Positions 15,662 through 23,970 of a stretch of 47,149 nucleotides of DNA are shown piece by piece. Numbering within the stretch: position 1 is the stretch's first letter; every line of letters starts with the position of its first letter. Origin of the DNA: Bifidobacterium aerophilum (lineage in GTDB: Bacteria; Actinomycetota; Actinomycetes; Actinomycetales; Bifidobacteriaceae); NCBI RefSeq assembly GCF_010667685.1, contig NZ_WHZW01000023.1, positions 1-47,149 of the forward strand. Direction: 5' to 3'. The position numbers and the translations under genes were made by a program. Under the pieces are notes generated by a model that worked only from the letters and a program-made list of their open reading frames with translations, ran no database searches and was not told the origin of the DNA.

Positions 15662-18184
15662 ATGTCCACCTTCCCGCAACTGGCCACGAACCCGGGCATG
15701 AACCCGGCCACGGTCATCCAGGGCGACCGTTGGCGCATTGGCGTCATCACCGAATCCCTCATCCGCATCGAATGGCAGGATGACGGCATCTTCGAGGATC
15801 ACGCCACGCAGATGGTCGTCGACCGCAACTGGCTTGCGGCCAATCCCCCGCAGTTCACGAAGACCGAGCGAGACGGCCTGCTCATCGTCGACACCCCGGC
15901 CCTGCGCGTGACCTACGACATGCAGCCGTTCTCCAAGGAGGGCCTGAGCGTCGTCGTCAAGGGCGTCGCCAACTCGCAGATGAACACCTGGCATTACGGC
16001 GAGGACCAGCGCGGCAACCTGCGCGGCACCGCCCGCACGCTCGACGAGGTCGACGGCGAGACGAAGCTCGGCCTGGGCGTGATCTCGCATGACGGCTGGG
16101 CCGTGATCGACGATTCCACGTCGAACGTGATCGTCGAGGCCGCCGAGGTCAAAGGCGAGGCCAACCCGTTCGGCACCTGGGTCGTGCCGCGCGAGCATCA
16201 GGGCAAGGACCTGTACATCTTCGGTTACGGCCACCGTTACATCGAGGCCGTGCAGGACTTCTACAAGCTGACCGGCCCGACGCCGCTGCTGCCGCGCTTC
16301 ACGCTGGGCAACTGGTGGAGCCGCTACCACCGTTACACCGAGGACGAGTACCTTACGCTGGTCGACCGTTTCGAGAAGGAAGGCCTGCCGTTCACCACGG
16401 CCGTCATCGACATGGACTGGCATCTGGTCGACGACGTCGATCCGAAGTACGGTTCCGGTTGGACCGGCTACACCTGGAACCGCGACTTCTTCCCGGATCC
16501 GGAGCGTTTCCAGCGTACGCTGCACGAGCACGGCCTGCGCACGACGCTGAACGTGCACCCGCGCGACGGCGTGCGCGCGTTCGAGGACGGCTATGCCGAG
16601 GTCGCCGAGCATATGGGCATCGACCCGAAGTCCGGCGAGCCGGTCGAGTTCGATCTGACCAGCCCGCGTTTCATGGACGCGTATTTCGACCTGCACCACA
16701 AGCTTGAGGACATGGGCACCGATTTCTGGTGGCTGGATTGGCAGCAGGGCGGCGTGACCCGTCAGAAGGGCCTCGACCCGCTGTGGATGCTCAACCACAT
16801 GCACTATCTCGATTCCGGCCGCGACGGCCGCTGGCCGCTCACGTTCTCGCGCTACGCCGGCCCGGGCTCGCACCGTTACCCGGTCGGTTTCTCCGGCGAC
16901 ACGGTCGTGACGTGGGAGTCGCTCAAGTTCCAGCCGTATTTCACGTCGACCGCGTCGAACATCGGCTACGGCTGGTGGAGCCACGACATCGGCGGCCACA
17001 TGTTCGGCTACCGTGACGAGGAGCTGGAGGCCCGCTGGTATCAGCTCGGCGCGTTCAGCCCGATCAACCGCCTGCATTCGACCGATTCGCCGTTCAACGG
17101 CAAGGAGCCGTGGAACTTCCACGCGGCCACGCGCGACGCGATGGACAAGGCGCTGCGCCTGCGTCACGAGCTGCTGCCGTACCTGTACACGATGAACTGG
17201 CGCGCCGCGGCCGACGGCCGTCCGCTGGTCGAGCCGATGTACTGGCAGGCCCCGGAGAATCCGACCGCGTACGAGATGGAGCAGGAGTTCCGTTTCGGCA
17301 CCGAGCTGGTCGTCGCGCCGATCGTCGAGCCGATCGACGGCAACGTGCAGCTGGCGAAGGCCGACGTCTGGCTGCCGCAGGGCACTTGGTTCGACTTCTT
17401 CACCGGCCGCCGTTACGAGTCGGCGAGCGCGAAGGGCCGCAAGCTGGAGGCGTGGCGTGATCTCGACGGCATTCCGGCGTTCGCGAAGGCGGGCGGCATC
17501 GTGCCGCTGCAGCCGCTGGACGAGGCCAACGGCGCGATCAATTCGGTCGGCAACCCGGCTCATCTGCAGGTCGTGGTCTTCCCGGGCGCGGACGGTTCGT
17601 TCGAGCTCAAGGAGGACGACGGCACGAATCAGGCGCAGCCGCTCGCTTCGGCGCTGGCCGCGACGCCGATGACGTTCGAGTGGAAGGACGGTGCGGCCGC
17701 TGCGTTCACGATCGCTCCCGCGTCCGGCAATGTCGAGGCGCTGCCGGTGGAGCGTACGTGGACGGTCACGTTCCGCGGCGTGGCCGAGGTCGCTCCGGAG
17801 GACGTGGTCGTCACGGTCGCCGGCGTGACGCGCGACGAGGCCGAGGTCTCGTATGACGAGGCGACGCTGAGCCTGTCGGTCACGGTCAAGGACGTGCCGG
17901 TTGACGCCGAGGTGTCCGTGCATGCGACGAGCGGCCTGCGGTACGCCGACGATCCGGCGATCGAGGACGCGTTCACCGTGCTGTACAACGCGCAGATCCG
18001 TTACCTGTCGAAGGAACGTGCCTACCAGCTGGTCAAGGAGGACGGCGCCCTCGCGCTGACCGCTCTGCACACGCTGGAGAGCACGAAGAGCGATCACCCG
18101 CGTCACGATTTCGACGATTCGCATATGCCGGAATCCGTGATCCAGGCCGTCGCCGAGCCGCTGCTGCGCGCGGCCCGCGTCTGA
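15662..18184 (+). CDS. GH31 alpha-glucosidase
   Basis: An 840-residue cytoplasmic exo-acting alpha-glucosidase. The GH31 nucleophile is D359 in WWLDWQQGG and the acid/base D413 in GFSGDTVVTW. An N-terminal beta-sandwich (about 1-220), the catalytic barrel (about 225-600) and C-terminal beta domains follow the usual order. AAAGGAG lies five bases before the ATG. No signal peptide is present, so it should release glucose from imported alpha-glucans or isomalto-oligosaccharides, downstream of a LacI regulator and malQ. Strong third-position C/G bias suggests high expression. Alpha-xylosidase activity also occurs in this family, but the QQGG context after the nucleophile resembles oligosaccharide alpha-glucosidases. 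Confidence 0.93.
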   Translation: MSTFPQLATNPGMNPATVIQGDRWRIGVITESLIRIEWQDDGIFEDHATQMVVDRNWLAANPPQFTKTERDGLLIVDTPALRVTYDMQPFSKEGLSVVVKGVANSQMNTWHYGEDQRGNLRGTARTLDEVDGETKLGLGVISHDGWAVIDDSTSNVIVEAAEVKGEANPFGTWVVPREHQGKDLYIFGYGHRYIEAVQDFYKLTGPTPLLPRFTLGNWWSRYHRYTEDEYLTLVDRFEKEGLPFTTAVIDMDWHLVDDVDPKYGSGWTGYTWNRDFFPDPERFQRTLHEHGLRTTLNVHPRDGVRAFEDGYAEVAEHMGIDPKSGEPVEFDLTSPRFMDAYFDLHHKLEDMGTDFWWLDWQQGGVTRQKGLDPLWMLNHMHYLDSGRDGRWPLTFSRYAGPGSHRYPVGFSGDTVVTWESLKFQPYFTSTASNIGYGWWSHDIGGHMFGYRDEELEARWYQLGAFSPINRLHSTDSPFNGKEPWNFHAATRDAMDKALRLRHELLPYLYTMNWRAAADGRPLVEPMYWQAPENPTAYEMEQEFRFGTELVVAPIVEPIDGNVQLAKADVWLPQGTWFDFFTGRRYESASAKGRKLEAWRDLDGIPAFAKAGGIVPLQPLDEANGAINSVGNPAHLQVVVFPGADGSFELKEDDGTNQAQPLASALAATPMTFEWKDGAAAAFTIAPASGNVEALPVERTWTVTFRGVAEVAPEDVVVTVAGVTRDEAEVSYDEATLSLSVTVKDVPVDAEVSVHATSGLRYADDPAIEDAFTVLYNAQIRYLSKERAYQLVKEDGALALTALHTLESTKSDHPRHDFDDSHMPESVIQAVAEPLLRAARV

Positions 18185-18210
18185 CGATCTGATCGGTCCC
18201 TGTACCCATG

Positions 18211-18240
18211 TGGCCCGCGTCTTATGGCGCGGGCCATTTT
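18211..18240 (+). terminator. GH31 terminator
   Basis: GGCCCGCG and CGCGGGCC form an 8-bp stem with a short loop, followed by ATTTT. It lies 30 bases past the GH31 stop. Confidence 0.75.
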
Positions 18241-18277
18241 CGTGCGCCAGGTTCGCATCAATCTTCGTCAGAGACGC

Positions 18278-18344
18278 ACTTTTACTAGTATGACCGGAAA
18301 AGTCCCTCCCAAACCCAGACTTTTCCGGTCATACTAGTAAAAGT
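18278..18344. repeat. Perfect 26-bp inverted repeat upstream of the second DUF4143 ATPase
   Basis: The arms at 18278-18303 and 18319-18344 are exact reverse complements over 26 bases, around a 15-base loop. Each arm joins an outer ACTTTTACTAGTA block to an inner TGACCGGAAAAGT block. The outer block is reused in the separate palindrome at 18360-18385. No terminator role is obvious, because the previous gene already has one. Confidence 0.88.
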
Positions 18345-18359
18345 ACCCATCCATGCTAT

Positions 18360-18385
18360 ACTTTTACTAGTATACTAGTAAAAGT
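18360..18385. promoter_or_regulatory. Perfect 26-bp palindrome abutting the ATPase ribosome site
   Basis: ACTTTTACTAGTA is followed directly by its own reverse complement with no spacer. The palindrome ends three bases before GGAGG. In this place it would block transcription if bound by protein, or hide the leader if folded in mRNA. Autoregulation by the following gene is a guess. Confidence 0.8.
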
Positions 18386-18396
18386 TCGGAGGCATG

Positions 18397-19614
18397 ATGT
18401 CCCTCAAAGCCCGCCCCCTTTATCTCGACCGTCTGCTTGCAACGCGAAACAACGGGCTCATCAAGGTCATTACCGGCATGCGACGCTGCGGCAAATCATC
18501 ATTGCTCGCACTGCTGAAGCAGCACCTCGCCGAGCAGGACAGCATCCCCGCCGAACGCATCGTCGCCATCAACTTCGAGTCCTTCGCATACAACGACTTC
18601 GACGAAACCAAACTGTACCGCCGCATCGACGACGCCATACATGGCGAGGAAACGCATTATCTGCTGCTTGACGAGATCCAGCTCGTCAGACATTGGGAGA
18701 AGGCGGTCAATGCGCTGCGCGTCGACCGCAACGTCGACATCTACCTGACCGGATCCAACGCGCACCTGCTGTCCAGTCAACTGGCGACCCTGCTGTCCGG
18801 AAGATATATCGAAATCAACATGTTCCCTCTGTCGTTCTCCGAATTTCTCGGATATACGGGAGAGACGGACCGGACGAAAGCCTTCGAGCGGTATACGCGC
18901 TATGGCGGCCTGCCGCCGGTCGTCGATCAGGGTACGCATCAGGAACTGGCCCACACCGTGCTGTCCGGCATCTACGACACGGTGCTGGTGCGCGATATCG
19001 CGCAATACCTGCAGATTCGCAACCCTCTGGTGTTCAACGACGTGGCCCGATATCTCGCCGATACGTCGGGATCCCCGGTATCCGTAGCGAAGATCGAGCA
19101 CCGGCTGAAAAGCGGGCACCGCCCCACGGCGAACGAAACCATCGAACGCTATATCTCGGGCCTGCTGGACGCGTTCATGTTCTACCGCGCGCAACGCATC
19201 AACGTGAAAGGCGGGGACTACCTGCAGGGGCTGGCCAAATACTATCCCGCCGACCTCGGCATCAAAAACATGCTGCTCGGATACCCGGCCGGGGATTTCG
19301 GGTTCCTGTTGGAGAACGTCGTGCACAACGAGCTGAAGACCCGCGGATACACCGTGCAGGTAGGCAAAATGGACAATCTGGAGATCGATTTCGTTGCGAC
19401 CCGCGTACGCGACGATCTCGCCCGCGAGCGCCTGTTCGTGCAGGTCAGCGCCAGCCTGATGGACCCGGCGACCAGAAACCGAGAGTTGGAACCGCTACGG
19501 CGGCTGCCGGACGCGGAAGAGGGACGACGCATGGTGCTGACGTTGGACATGCTCGGATTGGGAACGGCCGGCGGCATCGACATCGTCAACGCACTTGACT
19601 GGCTGACCGAATAG
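18397..19614 (+). CDS. AAA-type ATPase with C-terminal DUF4143 domain (second copy)
   Basis: A 405-residue relative of the protein at 383, with the P-loop GMRRCGKSS (27-35), Walker B-like YLLLDEIQLV, and LTGSNAHLL. The C-terminal part has EIDFVATR followed by FVQVSASL, so the acidic positions are kept but the usual lysine of the nuclease-like core is replaced. An ATG three bases upstream is also possible; GGAGG is better spaced for this one. It is a single-gene unit between terminators, preceded by two large perfect palindromes. The role is unknown. The sequence is far from the first copy outside the motifs, so the two were probably acquired separately. Confidence 0.87.
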   Translation: MSLKARPLYLDRLLATRNNGLIKVITGMRRCGKSSLLALLKQHLAEQDSIPAERIVAINFESFAYNDFDETKLYRRIDDAIHGEETHYLLLDEIQLVRHWEKAVNALRVDRNVDIYLTGSNAHLLSSQLATLLSGRYIEINMFPLSFSEFLGYTGETDRTKAFERYTRYGGLPPVVDQGTHQELAHTVLSGIYDTVLVRDIAQYLQIRNPLVFNDVARYLADTSGSPVSVAKIEHRLKSGHRPTANETIERYISGLLDAFMFYRAQRINVKGGDYLQGLAKYYPADLGIKNMLLGYPAGDFGFLLENVVHNELKTRGYTVQVGKMDNLEIDFVATRVRDDLARERLFVQVSASLMDPATRNRELEPLRRLPDAEEGRRMVLTLDMLGLGTAGGIDIVNALDWLTE

Positions 19615-19625
19615 CCGACTCAACG

Positions 19626-19667
19626 AAGTGGGTGGTTCCGCCGGATTGTCGGCGGAACCACCCACTT
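19626..19667. terminator. Bidirectional terminator between the ATPase and SBP3
   Basis: AAGTGGGTGGTTCCGCCG pairs perfectly with its complement around GATTGT. It lies between two converging genes and can serve both strands; the A/T ends of the stem give short T-runs. Confidence 0.8.
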
Positions 19668-19707
19668 ATGGTGGCGCTAGATTGCGCTATGACCGGAACT
19701 CAGCAAC

Positions 19708-21030
19708 TCAGTGCGTGGTCTTGTACTCGGAAGCCCAGCCGTCCACGAAGGCGGAGGCGACGTTGTCCCAGTCGCCGGTGCCCTGCGCGTACTCGAGCAT
19801 CGCGTTGCCGAGGCTCATCACCCACTGGGTGCTCGGCAACGGGTAGATCACGATGTCGTAGTCGCCCTTGGCGGCGTACGCGTCGTTCGCGCGGTGGATC
19901 GGGTTCGTGGTCTTGTAGCCGTTCTCGGCGTAGGACTTGAACGGGGTCTCGAAGCCCATCTCGTCGGTGACGAGCTTGCGCGCCTCGTCATCCTGCAGGA
20001 TGTAGTCGAGGAACTGGCGGGTCGCCTTCTGATCCTTCTCGGAGGCGTTCTTGTTCATTGCGAAGTACAGGAAGCTGACGGTCAGGCCGGCCTTCTCCTC
20101 GCCTTCGGTGCCGATGTAGATCGGCAGCACGCCCATGTCCTCGTCGGGCACGTCCTGGTCCTTGATCTGCGAGTAGCCCCAGGTGCCGTTCTGCAGGAAC
20201 GCGGCCTCGCCGAGCGCGAACTCGGAGTTCGCGTCGTCCATCGTCGCGCTGGACAGCTGGCTGGCCGGCGTGGTGGAGTCGGTGATGTACAGGTCGAAGA
20301 TCTTCTTGAAGTTCGGGATGTACTTGTCGGAGATCGTGGCGGGCAGCTGGGTCACGCCCTGGTCACGGTACTCGTAGTACACCGGCACGTGCGCGAGCTG
20401 GTCGCCGAATCGCTTGATCGAGCTGGTGTCGAAGCCGGCGGACGTGAACGCGCCCTTGATGCCGAGGTCGTCCTTGTGCGCCTGGATCTCGTCGGCCACG
20501 GTCTTGAGCGTGTCGAAGTTGTCGATCGTCTCGACGTCCTTGACGCTCGACCAGTCGGCGTCGAAGTACTTTTGCAGGATGGCCTTGTTGTAGATGATGC
20601 CGTAGCGCTCCATCACGTACGGCACGGCGCCGATCTCGTCGCCGTTCTTCATCGCGTATTCCTGCTTGGTCAGGTCCTTGTACATGTTCGTGTCGGACAT
20701 GTCGGCGTAGTAGTCGGTCCAGTTGAGGAAGTCGTTGTTGTCGACGTCGAACACGGTGGGCGCCTCGGACTTGGCGAGCTCGCTCTTGAGCGTCTGCTCG
20801 TACGTGTCGGACGACGCGGTGGCGACGTCGACCTTGATGCCGGTCTTGGCGGTGAAGTTGTCGGCCAGTTCGCGGATCTGGTCGGCCTGCTCGACCTTCA
20901 TGCTCAGGAAGTAGACGTGGCCCTTGTCGGAGTCGGCGTTGGAGCCGCCCGTGGAACCGCAGGCCGCGAACAGGCCAAGGGACAGGCCGGCTGCCGCCAC
21001 CGCGGCCGTTGCTTTGATAATCTTCTTCAT
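19708..21030 (-). CDS. ABC transporter sugar-binding lipoprotein (SBP3)
   Basis: A 440-residue family 1 solute-binding protein with lipobox FAAC (Cys 24). GGAGGGAAACC directly precedes the chosen ATG. The mature start GHVYFLSMKVEQADQ identifies it as a member of the six-protein paralogous group, though the most diverged one at this motif (SMKVEQA in place of NxKPEVV). It lies 225 bases downstream of the GH32 gene on the same strand and probably shares its transcript, so fructo-oligosaccharides are the likely ligand. The gap contains a stem-loop (21199-21207 with 21215-21223) and an oddly oriented plus-strand terminator. Confidence 0.93.
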   Translation of the reverse strand: MKKIIKATAAVAAAGLSLGLFAACGSTGGSNADSDKGHVYFLSMKVEQADQIRELADNFTAKTGIKVDVATASSDTYEQTLKSELAKSEAPTVFDVDNNDFLNWTDYYADMSDTNMYKDLTKQEYAMKNGDEIGAVPYVMERYGIIYNKAILQKYFDADWSSVKDVETIDNFDTLKTVADEIQAHKDDLGIKGAFTSAGFDTSSIKRFGDQLAHVPVYYEYRDQGVTQLPATISDKYIPNFKKIFDLYITDSTTPASQLSSATMDDANSEFALGEAAFLQNGTWGYSQIKDQDVPDEDMGVLPIYIGTEGEEKAGLTVSFLYFAMNKNASEKDQKATRQFLDYILQDDEARKLVTDEMGFETPFKSYAENGYKTTNPIHRANDAYAAKGDYDIVIYPLPSTQWVMSLGNAMLEYAQGTGDWDNVASAFVDGWASEYKTTH

Positions 21031-21142
21031 GGTTTCCCTCCTGTGGAATGCCATAACTTCGTTGTTGTAGCGTTTGCGTTGCAGGGGCGGGGACGGGCGG
21101 ACGATGCCCGATGCCGTCCGTTCCCGCGTATCGTGGAGGCCT

Positions 21143-21169
21143 GCCGCCGGTTGCACCCGGCGGCTTTTT
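21143..21169 (+). terminator. Plus-strand terminator inside the GH32-SBP3 gap
   Basis: GCCGCCGG and CCGGCGGC form an 8-bp perfect stem with a six-base loop, followed by TTTTT on the plus strand. Both flanking genes are on the minus strand, so it faces against them and could only stop antisense transcription. Confidence 0.65.
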
Positions 21170-21255
21170 CGTTGGTCCGGCCGATCGTTCCGGCCGTCGG
21201 CCGACCGTATTCGCCGGTCGGCCGGTTCAGCGTTGCGTAAGGACGTTCCTGCCGG

Positions 21256-22653
21256 TCACGCCTCCTTGAGTCCGCGGGCGATGGTCGCGTTCCTGACGTC
21301 GAGCGTGCCGTCGGTGACGAACATGCTCAGCGTGTCGCCGGGGCGCTGGTACATGCGCGTGTTGAGCGCGACGCCGTCGACGTACAGCGTGGCGATCGTG
21401 TCGTCGACGATGAGCTGGATGTGGTACTCGCGGCCGGCGGTCAGTTCGATCGGACGTTCCAGTCCGATGTTCATGCAGTTGAACCACGGGAAGTTCGGGC
21501 TGCCTTCGAACACGTACCGGTTTTCGGCGACGGGGAAGATGAACTGGTAGCCGCGTTCGGTCTCCTCGTCGCGGTAGACGCGCAGACCGAAGGATCGCGT
21601 GCCTTCGCTGAACGTCACGTCGGCCTCGAACGAGTAGATGTCGCCGCAGCCGTTGGCGAGCGTCACGTTGCGGCGCGCGTCGCGGCCGTCGATGACGGCG
21701 TCTTCGGCGACGGATTCGCGCTCGTTGAACGCGTTCCACACGGTGTCGGGGATGCGCACGCCGAGCGTGCCGTCCTCGCGCTGGTAGACCTCGTGCGGCA
21801 CGAAGGTGCCGGCCCATTCGAAGTTCTTCGCGTCGTCGCAGTCCTCCTTGGTGGCGACCCAGCCGAAGAGGATGCGCTGGCCGTTGAGTTCGAACGTGCG
21901 TCCCGCGTAGTAGGCGCTGCCGTCGAACGCGTCGTCGGCCGGCGCGATCCACGGGCCGTCGAGGCTCTTGGCCATGCGGTAGACCATCTTGTGCTTGTCG
22001 CTGTACTCGGTGACGATGTGGTACCACCAGTCGCCCATCTTGAACAGGTCGGGCATCTCGTGCATCGTGTACAGTCCCGGCGCCCAGAAGTCGCCTTCGA
22101 ACGTCCAGTTCTTGAGGTCCTTGGACGTGAACTTGACGGTGCGGCCGGTCTGCTGGGTTTTCGGGCCGATCTTGCGTGCGCCGAGGATTAGCAGGTACTG
22201 GTCGTGCTCGTCGTCGCGGATGACCCACGGGTCGCGCCAGTCGTCCGGATCGTAGCCTTCCTGCGGGGTGAAGGTGATGGCGTCCTGCGTTTTGGTCCAG
22301 TGGTACAGGTCGTCGCTGACGGCGTGCATGAGCACCTGCGCGGGCTTGCCCTGCTCGGGGTAGTCGCGGTTGTAGCCGGTGTAGAAGATGTGGTACTGGC
22401 CTTCGCCTTCGAACACGGAGCCGGCGAAGATGAACTGGTCCTGCTCGTCGTCGCCGCCGCGCGGCACGGCCACGCCGCAGTCCTTGTAGTGGACGAAGTC
22501 CTTGGTGGTGGCCAGGTCCCAGCCGAACGGCTCGCCGAACGGCTCGGGGTTGCGGTTGTCGCGCTGGTGGTACAGGAAGAATTCGTCGCCCTTGCCGAAC
22601 GGCATGCAGTCGCCGAACCAGGTGCCGGGGAATTGGTAGTACAGCTTGTGCAC
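21256..22653 (-). CDS. GH32 fructosidase (beta-fructofuranosidase family)
   Basis: A 465-residue cytoplasmic enzyme of the GH32 five-bladed propeller family with a C-terminal beta-sandwich (about 310-465). The nucleophile Asp is D15 in WFGDCMPF, which replaces the textbook WMNDPNG. The RDP motif is at 140-142 (transition-state stabiliser D141), and the acid/base is E199 in HEMPDLF in place of ECPD. The three acidic residues are kept but their surroundings are unusual, so the substrate may not be plain sucrose. No signal peptide is present. The promoter carries a strong palindrome cluster just downstream of the -10. A binding-protein gene follows on the same strand. Confidence 0.88.
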   Translation of the reverse strand: MHKLYYQFPGTWFGDCMPFGKGDEFFLYHQRDNRNPEPFGEPFGWDLATTKDFVHYKDCGVAVPRGGDDEQDQFIFAGSVFEGEGQYHIFYTGYNRDYPEQGKPAQVLMHAVSDDLYHWTKTQDAITFTPQEGYDPDDWRDPWVIRDDEHDQYLLILGARKIGPKTQQTGRTVKFTSKDLKNWTFEGDFWAPGLYTMHEMPDLFKMGDWWYHIVTEYSDKHKMVYRMAKSLDGPWIAPADDAFDGSAYYAGRTFELNGQRILFGWVATKEDCDDAKNFEWAGTFVPHEVYQREDGTLGVRIPDTVWNAFNERESVAEDAVIDGRDARRNVTLANGCGDIYSFEADVTFSEGTRSFGLRVYRDEETERGYQFIFPVAENRYVFEGSPNFPWFNCMNIGLERPIELTAGREYHIQLIVDDTIATLYVDGVALNTRMYQRPGDTLSMFVTDGTLDVRNATIARGLKEA

Positions 22654-22792
22654 GATTCGCCTCTCTTGTGTGACTTGATCTGTCTGCGATTCGATGACGG
22701 CGGTTTCCGCGGTGCGGAAGCGCTCTGTCGGATCGGTTCAGGCACGCAGCTTCGCATGCCCTTCAACAGGCTCTTTCCTATTGTCTTTCTTT

Positions 22793-22825
22793 CGTTTAAA
22801 CGCTTAAGCATTTAAGCGATTAAGC
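22793..22825. promoter_or_regulatory. Operator cluster between the GH32 promoter and gene
   Basis: Overlapping palindromes CGTTTAAACG (22793-22802) and CGCTTAAGCATTTAAGCG (22801-22818), then a further GATTAAGC half. The cluster lies immediately downstream of the -10, a roadblock position. The LacI regulator at 22897, adjacent upstream, is the best candidate for binding it. Confidence 0.7.
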
Positions 22826-22828
22826 TAC

Positions 22829-22857
22829 ATGATAGACAACCCCCGAATCACTGTCAA
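22829..22857 (-). promoter_or_regulatory. GH32 promoter
   Basis: On the minus strand: TTGACA (22852-22857), a 17-bp spacer and TATCAT (22829-22834). It lies about 175 bases before the start codon. Confidence 0.75.
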
Positions 22858-22896
22858 GCGAACCGGGCGAACCCTTGGAAACGACGCGTGTCGCAG

Positions 22897-23967
22897 CTAC
22901 TCCCGCACGCGGATCGAGTCGCGCACGACCGCGGGGCAGGCGACCAGCAGCGGATCATAATGACGCGGCTCGTCCACGCCGGCCTCATCGTCCGGACCGT
23001 CCGGACCGTCCGCGGCATCGCCGTCGTCGGCCGGCTCGTTCAGCGCCAGCAGCGAGCGCACGCCGAGCACGCCGAGATCGTACTGCGGCAGGCCCACCGT
23101 CGTCAGCGCCGGATGCAGATGCGCGGAAATGACCTCCTGGTTGTCGAATCCGACCACCGACAGGTCGTCCGGCACGCGCAGCCCGCGCTCGCGCAGCGCA
23201 TCGTACAGGCCCATCGCGGTACGGTCGTTGTGGCAGAACACCGCGGTCGCACCGGTCGCCAGCACCGCGTCGGCCGCGCCATAGCCGCCTTCCTGGTCGG
23301 CGGTCGCGTCGACCACCATCGTCGGGTCGTATTCGATGCCGCCCGCGGCCAGCGCGCGCCGATATCCCTCGAGTCGCCCGACCGACGCGGGCGAGATCGT
23401 CGGCTCGTTCACGAACGCGATGCGACGGTGCCCGGCCCTAACCAACAGTTCGGTCGCCGCACGCCCGCCCTGCACCTCGTTGGGCACCACGGCGGGGAAC
23501 CGACCGAGCTCGTCGAAGCAGTTGACAAGGACGGACGTGGTGCGGTCGAGTTCGGCGGGCGGCGTGATCGCGCGGTGCACCCAGCTCGAGTAGATCAGTC
23601 CCCCCACCTGATGTTCGAGCATGAACGCGAACGCCTTGCGTTCGATGGTCTTGTTGCCGTCGGTGTCGACGACGAGCAGGATCTTGCCGTTGCGCCACGC
23701 CTCGTCCTGCGCGCCCTGGATGACCTGGCCTGCGAACGGCGACGTGGCCACGCCGTCGCTGACGAAGCCGATCAGGTCGGACCTGCCGCGCGCGAGGCTG
23801 CGCGCGAATGCGTTGGAATGGTAGCCGAGACGGTCCGCGACCTTGCGGACCTTGCGGCGCGTGTTTTCGGGGATGCGCACGTTCTTGTTGTCGTTGATCG
23901 CCCACGATGCGGTGGCGATGGAGACGCCGGCGGCCTTGGCGACGTCCTGCAGCGTGACTTTGCCCAT
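22897..23967 (-). CDS. LacI family regulator paired with a DUF624 protein
   Basis: A 356-residue LacI/GalR repressor with HTH VTLQDVAKAAGVSIATASWA. It belongs to a different branch from the three paralogues at 1784, 14473 and 31167. The C-terminus contains an acidic insertion (about residues 310-330, rich in Asp, Gly and Pro). It starts only three bases after the stop of the DUF624 gene, so the two are cotranscribed. It lies just upstream of the GH32 gene, in front of which stands a LacI-type palindrome cluster. Fructan or sucrose control is therefore likely. DUF624 plus LacI pairs near fructosidases are a recurring arrangement in bifidobacteria. Confidence 0.92.
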   Translation of the reverse strand: MGKVTLQDVAKAAGVSIATASWAINDNKNVRIPENTRRKVRKVADRLGYHSNAFARSLARGRSDLIGFVSDGVATSPFAGQVIQGAQDEAWRNGKILLVVDTDGNKTIERKAFAFMLEHQVGGLIYSSWVHRAITPPAELDRTTSVLVNCFDELGRFPAVVPNEVQGGRAATELLVRAGHRRIAFVNEPTISPASVGRLEGYRRALAAGGIEYDPTMVVDATADQEGGYGAADAVLATGATAVFCHNDRTAMGLYDALRERGLRVPDDLSVVGFDNQEVISAHLHPALTTVGLPQYDLGVLGVRSLLALNEPADDGDAADGPDGPDDEAGVDEPRHYDPLLVACPAVVRDSIRVRE

Positions 23968-23970
23968 GCG

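Noticed and set aside
15629..18124. Minus-strand open frame opposite the GH31 gene (831 codons)
   Set aside because: Low-complexity Arg/Val/Asp-rich translation without motifs; the plus strand is a clear GH31 enzyme.
18278..18385. Insertion-sequence terminal repeats
   Set aside because: No transposase lies between or beside the arms, and the inner loop is only 15 bases.
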